The notes below the pieces were generated by a model. That model made no database searches. It was not told the origin of the DNA and saw only the letters and a list, made by a program, of their open reading frames with translations. 64,000 nucleotides of DNA, taken from NCBI RefSeq assembly GCF_003710985.1, contig NZ_RHHT01000027.1, forward strand, positions 124,001 through 188,000, in the 5' to 3' direction. Positions 44,283 to 51,979 of the stretch are shown here, in pieces (positions within the stretch are counted from its first letter, which is position 1; each line of letters starts with the position of its first letter). This stretch comes from Brevibacillus panacihumi. GTDB taxonomy: Bacteria; Bacillota; Bacilli; Brevibacillales; Brevibacillaceae. A program made the position numbers and the translations under genes.

Positions 44283-45467
44283 ATGAAGGGATACAAAGGA
44301 TACTTGTATGTCAATGCACTGTCTTCGCTGGGATCGAGGATGGATTTGATCGCATCGAGTGCGTTGATCTTTACATTTGCAGATAGCGTTTATTGGTTGA
44401 GCGCTTTTTTTGTGGCTCGCCAAATCGGCGGAATGATGTTCAGCATGGCTGCGGGCATTCTCGCGGATCGCATGGATCGCAGACGCGCCATGCTGATAAG
44501 CGACTTCGGGGCAGGCTTGTCGATCTTGCTGGTGCTGCTGTACCCGCATCCGTACGTCATCGTCGGGGCGGCTTTTGTCAAAGGCATGCTGTACAGCTTG
44601 TTTCACATCAGCTTTCAGGCTTCCTTGCCGCAGATGTTCGGCAAAGACGCATTGGTGAACATAAATGGGCTGACTGTGCGACTGGAGTCTATCGTGGGGA
44701 TTGCTGGCTTCGCTTTCGGGGGAGTTTTGACAGAATCTTTCGGGTATGCCGTAGTCATCGCCTTTGATGCCGCTACGTTCTTTGTATCGGCGATCGTCCT
44801 GATGCGGCTGCGTTGGGAGAATGACGAGCAGCAGGGAACGGAACATGGGGCCGTACGGCAGGAGCGAGAGACGGCCAGCCGGTTCTGGTTTGGCGCCACA
44901 TACGCCTATCTGGCAAAGCACCCGCTTCTGCTCGCAGTCAGTCTGCTAGCATTTTTCGAAGCCTTGAGCACGGCTTCGCATAACTACGGATTGCCGTTCT
45001 TGGCGGAGCTGTTTATCCCAAAGGATGCTGTTCTCCACGGAGGCATGTGGTCGCTGATGAGCGCGGGCGCATGGGCAGGGACGTATTTGGCTTCCCATCT
45101 GCGATCCCATCAGGTAGCGAGCCTTTTTGCAGCCTCGTTTTTGCTTGCGATTACGATATCGCTCTCCTTTGCAGGTAGCCAGCTATGGATTGTTTTGCTG
45201 TTCTTGGGCCTGGCGGGGATGTTTACGGGAATTGCCCAGGTATGCAGGAATACGATTCTCCAGGGGGCGGAGAGCCGAATTCGCGGCAGGGTGATGGGAG
45301 TCCAGAACACGTTGAGCCGAGGCGGCTTTTTTGTCGGATTCCTGGCTGGCCCATCGGTCGTCGGCTTCTGGGATTTGTCGGGAATGGTCATTCTGGCGCA
45401 AGCAGTTTTCGCAGGGGGCATGTTGCTTTTGCTCTCGTATTTGTACCTGAACCGAAAGAACGTATGA
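44283..45467 (+). CDS. MFS transporter, macrolide-efflux-like (MFS_3) family
   Basis: 394 aa, about 12 hydrophobic helices. The N-terminus LSSLGSRMDLIASSALIF, the loop GILADRMDRRRAMLISD (motif A-like) and FHISFQASLPQMFGKDALVNINGL, RLESIVGIAGFAFGG match the MefA/TetV-type drug efflux branch. Proton-driven export of a toxic compound is likely. The AGGGGG site (44269-44274), 8 nt before the ATG, is buried in a hairpin controlled by an upstream leader peptide. A terminator follows. Confidence 0.87.
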   Translation: MKGYKGYLYVNALSSLGSRMDLIASSALIFTFADSVYWLSAFFVARQIGGMMFSMAAGILADRMDRRRAMLISDFGAGLSILLVLLYPHPYVIVGAAFVKGMLYSLFHISFQASLPQMFGKDALVNINGLTVRLESIVGIAGFAFGGVLTESFGYAVVIAFDAATFFVSAIVLMRLRWENDEQQGTEHGAVRQERETASRFWFGATYAYLAKHPLLLAVSLLAFFEALSTASHNYGLPFLAELFIPKDAVLHGGMWSLMSAGAWAGTYLASHLRSHQVASLFAASFLLAITISLSFAGSQLWIVLLFLGLAGMFTGIAQVCRNTILQGAESRIRGRVMGVQNTLSRGGFFVGFLAGPSVVGFWDLSGMVILAQAVFAGGMLLLLSYLYLNRKNV

Positions 45468-45479
45468 ATTGAGTCCACC

Positions 45480-45517
45480 AAGCCGCAGCTGATATAGCCT
45501 GCGGCTTTCGCGTTTTT
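45480..45517 (+). terminator. Terminator after MFS gene
   Basis: AAGCCGCAG and CTGCGGCTT pair across a 10-nt loop, then TCGCGTTTTT. Confidence 0.85.
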
Positions 45518-45581
45518 ACACAGGGCTTAGTCTTTTTTCCACGTGTTTGCCATAGGATGTACCAACTGGGAGGTGACGGGA

Positions 45582-46298
45582 TTGGCGATGTTTCGAACCC
45601 GTCGGCGATGGAGAAACCCGCTTTCCCGCACAAAAGCCTTCTTGATCGCGCTAATCATCTTTCTCATTCTGACCATCCAGATGCTGGTCATGCTCGAAAA
45701 GCGGCTGGAACCCACACTTTTGATTCTCGCTTCCCAAAAGGCTGAACAGCTTGCAAAAGACGCGATAACAGATGCCGTTACCAAGCGGATTTCCCAGCAA
45801 GGTGTCGACTTCAATGAAATCGTCATGATTGAAAAAGACAATGAAGGGCGCATTCAGTCCTATCAGTTCAATTATCGCGAGTATTCCCGGATCGTGGGGG
45901 AGACGACCTTTCGAGTCCAGAACAAGCTGCAGGAATTCGAGCAAAATAAAGTAGACCACTCAATACCGCTTGGGCTGGCTACGGGCAACAGCTTCCTTGC
46001 CAACATGGGACCCGAGCTCCCGATCACCTTCGTCCCGATTGGCTCCGTCAAAACCAAGCTGGAGACAAATCTCAAAGAGGCAGGCATCAATATGGTGCTA
46101 GTGACCGTCTACATTTTTGTCGAGGTGGATTTGAGGATCGTCATCCCCTTCGCCACAGAAGAGAAGACCGTGACTACAAGAATCCCCATTACGCATTCAC
46201 TGATCATCGGGGATGTGCCGCAGTACCTGTACAACAACCCCGACGGCAAGCCGGATGTGCCGCGGGCCAAATCAGAATTTGAAATGCCTGCGGATTGA
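45582..46298 (+). CDS. yunB: FisB/YunB sporulation membrane-fission protein
   Basis: 238 aa. A basic N-terminus (FRTRRRWRNPLSRTK) precedes one transmembrane helix (AFLIALIIFLILTIQMLVML), then an extracytoplasmic domain with KRLEPTLLILASQKAEQLAKDAI and EIVMIEKDNEGRIQSYQFN. This is the YunB family, renamed FisB in B. subtilis, where it acts in membrane fission at the end of forespore engulfment. TTG 45582 lies 6 nt after GGGAGGTG; ATG 45588 is an alternative. LytH is also nearby (49.7 kb), though yunC-F are separated. Confidence 0.9.
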   Translation: MAMFRTRRRWRNPLSRTKAFLIALIIFLILTIQMLVMLEKRLEPTLLILASQKAEQLAKDAITDAVTKRISQQGVDFNEIVMIEKDNEGRIQSYQFNYREYSRIVGETTFRVQNKLQEFEQNKVDHSIPLGLATGNSFLANMGPELPITFVPIGSVKTKLETNLKEAGINMVLVTVYIFVEVDLRIVIPFATEEKTVTTRIPITHSLIIGDVPQYLYNNPDGKPDVPRAKSEFEMPAD

Positions 46299-46303
46299 CA
46301 AGA

Positions 46304-46331
46304 CCTCTGGCAGCTATCGCCAGGGGTTTTG
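46304..46331 (+). terminator. Terminator after yunB
   Basis: CCTCTGGC and GCCAGGGG pair (one G-U) around AGCTATC, followed by TTTTG. Confidence 0.7.
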
Positions 46332-46361
46332 TTGCGTCCGGGTGTAAAGAAGAGAAATCCC

Positions 46362-47045
46362 TCAGGACACTTGCAGCAGGAGTGTCCTCGTTTTGCTTCC
46401 TTGCTCCCGCCATTGCTGCAATCCTTCATAGGACAGATCTGCTGTATCGGGAATCGTGGCCTCGAGAGTCTGATCATCCTTCCATTTCAGATCCAGGATC
46501 GGGAAGGCAAAATCTCCGGAAACAGCTTGTTCGGAAATCGTGGCAGGTTCTCCGTGTACAGCTGCAACACTGAATTCATCTGTACGCAACACAAGGAGCT
46601 GATGGCGCACCAGCTCTGCTCCCTCATTTCGGCCCATCAGGAGGGCAAGATAGGTTTCGTTCGGGGAAAAAGCATGGCTGACGAATATGCTCCCATCGTA
46701 GGCAGGCAGGGATAAGGTACGGTGCTGTTCTTCTTTGATCTGCAGCCAGAGATGGTCACACAGCTTGGTGCCGCAGCTGTAGCGGATGTCCCCGTAAACT
46801 ACGCCTGTCGGGGAGGAGAATGCGGAAGTGTTCACGCGTTCCCATTCGATTTGGCGCTCGGAAGAATCGAAGGATGCCATGTAGTCGTCCAGCTCTGGCA
46901 ATTCTTTTGTGGGAACAGAAATTGTCCCAGATTCGAGGGACAGCTCGACACTGCTCCCAGCGTGGCCGAAGCCGGAGGATTGGCAGCCGTATACGATGCC
47001 AGTTGTCATCAGCAGCAATAGAACAAGAAATGGTGAGGGCTTCAT
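46362..47045 (-). CDS. Putative lipoprotein, uncharacterised
   Basis: 227 aa from an ATG at 47045 with AAAGGAAAATCGG upstream; the frame extends to 47132 but without a signal. The N-terminus MKPSPFLVLLLLMTTGIVYG ends at a Cys followed by QSSG, a plausible lipobox (VYGC). The mature part contains a CGTKLCDHLW motif and beta-rich segments such as ETYLALLMGRNEGAELVRHQLLVL. I do not recognise the family. It is divergent from kynA across about 130 bp containing a 19-bp palindrome. Confidence 0.6.
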   Translation of the reverse strand: MKPSPFLVLLLLMTTGIVYGCQSSGFGHAGSSVELSLESGTISVPTKELPELDDYMASFDSSERQIEWERVNTSAFSSPTGVVYGDIRYSCGTKLCDHLWLQIKEEQHRTLSLPAYDGSIFVSHAFSPNETYLALLMGRNEGAELVRHQLLVLRTDEFSVAAVHGEPATISEQAVSGDFAFPILDLKWKDDQTLEATIPDTADLSYEGLQQWREQGSKTRTLLLQVS

Positions 47046-47105
47046 GCCGATTTTCCTTTCCGGGTTAAAGTGGCGCCTGCCTAATCGCGGCAAGTCGTCC
47101 AAAGA

Positions 47106-47137
47106 TATTGACATCATGTCAATAACTATCATAAACT
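47106..47137 (+). promoter_or_regulatory. kynA promoter with 19-bp perfect palindrome
   Basis: TATTGACATCATGTCAATA (47106-47124) is a perfect dyad around its central C. It contains the -35 box TTGACA (47108-47113); a -10-like TAAACT (47132-47137) follows after 18 bp. Overlap of a dyad with the -35 box is typical of a repressor operator. Confidence 0.6.
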
Positions 47138-47176
47138 AAATTCACAACATTCTAACAAAGATTAAAGGAGAACGCC

Positions 47177-48025
47177 ATGTCAAACCACGAGCGGAACGTA
47201 CAGGCGGGCAACGAAGCGAGTATTCATATGGATTTTTCCAAGGAGATGTCCTATGGCGACTATCTGCAGTTGGAGTCCATTCTCTCTGCGCAACGACGGC
47301 TGTCCGATCATCACGATGAGATGCTGTTCATCATTATCCATCAGACGAGCGAGTTATGGATGAAATTGATCCTGCACGAATTGGAGGCAGCCATCTCTTG
47401 TATTTGGGAGAAAAATCTGGACCCGGTCTTCAAGATGCTGTCCAGGGTGTCGCGCATACAGCAGCAGTTGATCCAATCCTGGGATGTGTTGTCCACGCTG
47501 ACCCCATCCGAATATCTGGAGTTCCGGGATACACTTGGCAAATCGTCCGGTTTTCAGTCGTATCAAAATCGCCTGATCGAGTTTGCCATGGGGTACAAGA
47601 GTCCCCATGCACTCAAGGTATTTGAGCATGAGCCAAAGATCTATGCGCAATTAAAAAAAGCGCTGGAGACGCCGGGGTTGTATGACGCCTCGATCTTCAT
47701 GCTGGCAGAACGCGGATTGCCGATCGATCCAGCCGCGTTACAACGCGACTGGACACAGGATTATCAGCCAAACCAGAGTGTAGAGGATGCGTGGCTCGCG
47801 GTATACCGGGACGTCAACAAGTATTGGGACTTGTACGAACTGGCAGAAAAGCTGGTAGACATCGAAAACCGCCAACAGCAGTGGCGGCTCAATCACATGT
47901 TTACCGTGGAGCGAATCATCGGCAACAAGATGGGGACGGGTGGATCGTCAGGTGTCCAGTATTTGAAGCGGGTGCTTGACCACCGTTTCTTCCCGGAGCT
48001 GTGGAGTTTGCGCACCAAGCTGTAA
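47177..48025 (+). CDS. kynA: Tryptophan 2,3-dioxygenase
   Basis: 282 aa heme enzyme that opens the indole ring of tryptophan to N-formylkynurenine. Diagnostic segments are [40 protein letters not shown] (with substrate and heme-pocket residues), and [26 protein letters not shown] near the C-terminus, including the proximal His in LNHMFTVER. The usual partners kynB and kynU are not in the window. AAAGGAG precedes the ATG. An operator-like palindrome overlaps the promoter, and an aldehyde dehydrogenase gene converges 7 bp away. Confidence 0.95.
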   Translation: MSNHERNVQAGNEASIHMDFSKEMSYGDYLQLESILSAQRRLSDHHDEMLFIIIHQTSELWMKLILHELEAAISCIWEKNLDPVFKMLSRVSRIQQQLIQSWDVLSTLTPSEYLEFRDTLGKSSGFQSYQNRLIEFAMGYKSPHALKVFEHEPKIYAQLKKALETPGLYDASIFMLAERGLPIDPAALQRDWTQDYQPNQSVEDAWLAVYRDVNKYWDLYELAEKLVDIENRQQQWRLNHMFTVERIIGNKMGTGGSSGVQYLKRVLDHRFFPELWSLRTKL

Positions 48026-48032
48026 TGATGAG

Positions 48033-49565
48033 TCAGCGCAGTCTGCGAAATTCCCGCCAGATGGCACGCAGGGTGTCAGCGGATAGGGACCGTTTCTCTC
48101 CGTACAGCCATTTGGTCACGCCGCTCATCATGGTCTGCTGGTCCTCCGTATAGGGATACCAGTTCAGCTCGCGCTTGCGCTTGCCCGGGTCATGAATGAC
48201 CGAGGTGCTGTGGGTGAAGGCCTGCAGCCCGAGAGGACCGCGATATCGGCCGATGCCGCTTTCCTTCACTCCGCCAAAAGGAAGATGCGGATTGGCAAAG
48301 CTGATGATGACGTCATTGATGCAGACGTTGCCGCTCTCCAATTGCTCGGCAATGCGGCGGGCACGCCTGCTGTCCTGCGACCAGACCGAAGCGTTCAGTC
48401 CATACGGTGAGCTGTTGGCTAGCTTGACAGCTTCTTCCTCCGAGGAGAAACGCATGATCGGCAGCACAGGGCCAAACGTTTCTTCTTGCATGATTTTCAT
48501 AGTCGGGGTGACATTGGTCAGCACGGTCGGTGGAAGAAACATCGAGCCGTCTACCGGGACATCCCCGCCCAGGACGGCTGTTGCTCCCATGGCAACAGCC
48601 TCTTCGATGTGCTCACGAACGATGGGAATCTGGTCGGGAAATGTCATCGAGCCAACCTCGGCTGATTGGGGGAAGCCCTGGCGCAAGGCTTTGGCCTTCT
48701 CCGTCACCAAGGCGACAAAACGGTCGTGGACGGATTCGTGGACAAAAGCGCGCTCCACCGACATGCAGACTTGTCCCGAATTGGTGAAAGCCCCCCATAC
48801 AGCAGCATTGGCAGCCCGTTCTACATGCGCATCGGAGCAGACGATCATCGGGTCTTTGCCGCCAAGCTCCAGCTCAACCGGGATGAGATGCTCTGCCGCA
48901 GCACGCATGATCGATTTGCCTGTGCGAACTGATCCTGTAAAAAATATTTTATCAGGACGGGACGAGACTAGCGCCTGCCCAGCTTCTTTGCCGCCGTGCA
49001 CCACATGGACGACTCCCTCCGGGAAAGGAACAGCCCGGAATAGCTCCTCGATCAACAGCCCCACGGAAGCAGTGACCTCTGATGGCTTCAGGACAACGGT
49101 ATTTCCTGCGACCAAGGCAGAGAGGACGGGAATGACGGCTAGCTGGAAGGGATAATTCCACGGCGCGATTACTGCCACGACCCCCATCGGCCTGTAGTGG
49201 ATGTAGGACTTCTTGGGCTTAAGCAGCAAGGGTGTCGCTGCTTTTTGCGGCGCCAGCATCCGTCTTGCGTGCTTTTCATAGAAGCGTATGGTGTCGATCG
49301 TAACGAAAATCTCGGTCATGTATGCTTCAAAATGAACCTTTCCGGTAGCCTGACTAATACGCTGCGCCAGTTCCTCGCCATGGCGGACGAGATGCAGACG
49401 AAGCTGGGCCAACAAGTCCAGCCTGTCTGCAAGCGATGTTTTCGACCATACCGTAAAAACACGGCGAGCATGCTCGACAGCTTGCCGGACCTCATCAGGG
49501 GTCGCTTCATGGAGCGTGCCGATCTGTTCGCCCGTAGCGGGATTGTACAGGGAGAGGACAGTCAT
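48033..49565 (-). CDS. NAD(P)-dependent aldehyde dehydrogenase
   Basis: 510 aa, ALDH superfamily. The N-anchor AVIAPWNYPFQL, the FFTGSVRTGK nucleotide-binding loop, the general base Glu in ELGGKDPMIV and the catalytic Cys in SGQVCMSVERAF are all present. The motif SVRTGK and the C-terminal PFGGVKESGIGRY place it near class 3 or coniferyl-aldehyde types. Substrate unknown; proximity to kynA is convergent and may be fortuitous. The ATG at 49565 with GAGGTG is preferred to 49583. Confidence 0.9.
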   Translation of the reverse strand: MTVLSLYNPATGEQIGTLHEATPDEVRQAVEHARRVFTVWSKTSLADRLDLLAQLRLHLVRHGEELAQRISQATGKVHFEAYMTEIFVTIDTIRFYEKHARRMLAPQKAATPLLLKPKKSYIHYRPMGVVAVIAPWNYPFQLAVIPVLSALVAGNTVVLKPSEVTASVGLLIEELFRAVPFPEGVVHVVHGGKEAGQALVSSRPDKIFFTGSVRTGKSIMRAAAEHLIPVELELGGKDPMIVCSDAHVERAANAAVWGAFTNSGQVCMSVERAFVHESVHDRFVALVTEKAKALRQGFPQSAEVGSMTFPDQIPIVREHIEEAVAMGATAVLGGDVPVDGSMFLPPTVLTNVTPTMKIMQEETFGPVLPIMRFSSEEEAVKLANSSPYGLNASVWSQDSRRARRIAEQLESGNVCINDVIISFANPHLPFGGVKESGIGRYRGPLGLQAFTHSTSVIHDPGKRKRELNWYPYTEDQQTMMSGVTKWLYGEKRSLSADTLRAIWREFRRLR

Positions 49566-49677
49566 GGACGAACACCTCTTCATCGTAAAATGGGCCTGCT
49601 CACAGAAAAGCTGGCTCCATACAGGTTCGCGGGAGTGAGGCGTTTTTCCTCTCCAGCCATGACGTGCAGCTTCCCAA

Positions 49678-50694
49678 TCACCTTTTCTGTTTCAACCGTT
49701 CCCAGCGCCGCAGGTACGGATAAGGGTCAAAAGCCCAATCGTCGCCGCCTGTTTCCCGATACATGCCATAGTGCAAATGAGGGGGAAACTTGCCGGAGGT
49801 TCCAGGCCTTCCGTAACCGGAACTTCCGACATAGCCGATCACTTCTCCGGGTTCCACGATGTCTCCGGGCTTCAATCCCTTTTTAAAGGAGGACAAATGC
49901 GCAAAGTAGTGGTAGACGTTCGCCATGTCACGCATGCCGATCCGCCAGCCTCCGTAGCGGTTCCAGCCGACCACTTCGATCATGCCGTATCCCGTGCTGA
50001 GTACAGGAGTCCCGTAGCCCGCGAAGATGTCTGTTCCTTCGTGAATGCGCCGTCCCCCCCAGCCGCGGGCATCTCCCCAGGTGCTGCGGTAGCTGTAGGT
50101 GTAGCGAGAAGGGATGGGGAAATGACGGCCGTTCAGATCGAGATGCTGGTACTTGTCGTAGATGGTGGCAAACTGGTGAATCGTTCTGACGGCACGGCCT
50201 CGCTTGTAGTACTCCCAAAGTCCGATGCGCCAATCGTCGCGCTCAAATCCGTAGTCGGACAGAAAATGGATGAAAGTCGCCAGCACATCACGGTCATTGT
50301 GGCGATCCGCCATTCCATCGCCATCTCCATCTATCCCGATCCCGCCAAAAAAGGATATGGAAGCGGGGTTTGTATCCTTGTCATCTGGATTTAACTCCCC
50401 GCACCATCGCTCGGCGGAAATGTCTATGGCCGTCAATCGATTCGCCGCAGATTCGGGTTCACCCTTTTTCTTTTTGCGTATCTTCATTGACCGCTCATAT
50501 TGATCAATGGCAGCCAGGTACGTCCAGGGGACCCCGTACATTGCCTCCATCTGTTGAAAAAGCTGGAGACGCTCCTCTAAAACAGGATCGACAGATGGGG
50601 CGGATGGGGCAGCGCTCGCCGGTACCAGCGGCAGGACAGCAGATACGATGCAGATGCACAAGCCGATTTGAATGATGAGCCGGAAAACCTTCAT
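49678..50694 (-). CDS. lytH: M23 family peptidoglycan endopeptidase LytH (YunA)
   Basis: 338 aa with an N-terminal signal/anchor helix (VFRLIIQIGLCICIVSAVLPL). A conserved middle region (YGVPWTYLAAIDQYERSM; GGIGIDGDGDGMADRHNDRDVL) precedes the M23 domain, with zinc ligands in GRRIHEGTDIFA and PPHLHYGMY plus the YHYFAHLS histidine. In B. subtilis LytH is a late sporulation L-Ala-D-Glu endopeptidase that trims cortex side chains. ATG 50694 follows GGAGGGA. Divergent from yhaO. Confidence 0.9.
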   Translation of the reverse strand: MKVFRLIIQIGLCICIVSAVLPLVPASAAPSAPSVDPVLEERLQLFQQMEAMYGVPWTYLAAIDQYERSMKIRKKKKGEPESAANRLTAIDISAERWCGELNPDDKDTNPASISFFGGIGIDGDGDGMADRHNDRDVLATFIHFLSDYGFERDDWRIGLWEYYKRGRAVRTIHQFATIYDKYQHLDLNGRHFPIPSRYTYSYRSTWGDARGWGGRRIHEGTDIFAGYGTPVLSTGYGMIEVVGWNRYGGWRIGMRDMANVYHYFAHLSSFKKGLKPGDIVEPGEVIGYVGSSGYGRPGTSGKFPPHLHYGMYRETGGDDWAFDPYPYLRRWERLKQKR

Positions 50695-50854
50695 GCTGTC
50701 TCCCTCCACCCGAGTATTTTCTTTATGTAGTTTCTGACAGGTGCAATGAATTATCCAGATACTTTTTGGAAGGGCTTTTCAATGCTTCCATATTTCCTGT
50801 ATTATAAGGAGAAAGTATGTTCGTAGTTTTGGGCTGGCAGGGAGTTGAAAGCAA

Positions 50855-51979
50855 TTGTTGACCTTTATTCATACGGCGGATGTCCATCTGGATGCGCCGA
50901 TGCAAGCTTTATCGGAGCAGTATGCGCTCCGACAGGATGATTTCCGCCGGACGATGCGCCGGATCCGCGATCTGGTCGTGGACAAGCAGGCAGACTTCTG
51001 GCTGATCGCGGGAGACTTGCTCGAATATCACGGCGGCAGCCGCTCTACGGCTTTATTTTTGCGTGATTTGTTTGCCAGTGTCGCGCCTGTACCCGTCTGC
51101 ATAGCACCCGGCAATCATGATCCGTGGAGAGAGGATTCCTATTATCAGAGCCTGAGCTGGTCCGGCAACGTATTCTGGTTTACGCCGGAGTGGGGGGCCT
51201 TTGAATTTCCGGAGAAATCCTGCGTGGTCTACGGCTGGGGATTTCCGGAGCCGCATGTTTACGAATCGCCTTTGCGCCATTTTCCAGGCAAGCTGTCGGG
51301 ATACAAGCATCACGTGATGGTTCTCCACGCACATGTGCGGAGCAGCGGGGGAGACGACCATCATCCTTACGCCCCTGTGACGGTACAGGAATTGGTGGAT
51401 ACCGAGATGGATTATGTGGCACTGGGGCATATTCACAAGCCGATGCAATTCGTCCATCCGCTGAAAAAACAGCCGATTGCCGCCTACCCGGGGACTCCAG
51501 AAGCCTTGACTGTCAAGGAGGAGGGGGAGCGCTGCGTCTTGTATGGCGAATTGGATCAGGACGGCAGACTGACGCTTACGCCCATCTCAGTCGAGCAAAG
51601 GCGTGTCAGCAGGATTGAGATCAAGCTTGGCGGAGTGGAGACGATGGAGGCTCTGGTGGAGTTGGTGCAACAAGAGCTGGCAGCCGAGTCTGCCGAAAAT
51701 ATGGTTTACGTCACCTTGAGCGGGGAGCGCGCTGCTCATTTCACCCCGTCGCTCGCCGTGCTGCAGCAGCGATTTCGCCACTTTTTCCTGATCCGTTTTA
51801 CCGACCAGACTTGGCCTGACGTGGACGAGGAGAAGCTGATGGCTGAGGGCGGCGTATTGGGCAGATGGCTCGCCAAGCTGGCCGATGCGGAAGCCCGAGC
51901 CACCGATGAAGCGCAGCGGCAGATGATCCGGCTGGCGCGTCGGGAAGCAGTGGAGCGGATTGGGGGTAGTTCAGTTTGA
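50855..51979 (+). CDS. yhaO: SbcD/Mre11-like DNA repair exonuclease (YhaO)
   Basis: 374 aa metallophosphoesterase. Phosphodiesterase motifs are FIHTADVHLDAP, IAGDLLEYH, CIAPGNHDPW, VLHAHVRS and ALGHIHKP, the Mre11/SbcD signature set. The enzyme would be the nuclease subunit of an SMC-like repair complex with the next gene. The start is TTG 50855, with GGGAG some 11 nt upstream. A TTGA overlap couples it to yhaN. Confidence 0.9.
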   Translation: MLTFIHTADVHLDAPMQALSEQYALRQDDFRRTMRRIRDLVVDKQADFWLIAGDLLEYHGGSRSTALFLRDLFASVAPVPVCIAPGNHDPWREDSYYQSLSWSGNVFWFTPEWGAFEFPEKSCVVYGWGFPEPHVYESPLRHFPGKLSGYKHHVMVLHAHVRSSGGDDHHPYAPVTVQELVDTEMDYVALGHIHKPMQFVHPLKKQPIAAYPGTPEALTVKEEGERCVLYGELDQDGRLTLTPISVEQRRVSRIEIKLGGVETMEALVELVQQELAAESAENMVYVTLSGERAAHFTPSLAVLQQRFRHFFLIRFTDQTWPDVDEEKLMAEGGVLGRWLAKLADAEARATDEAQRQMIRLARREAVERIGGSSV

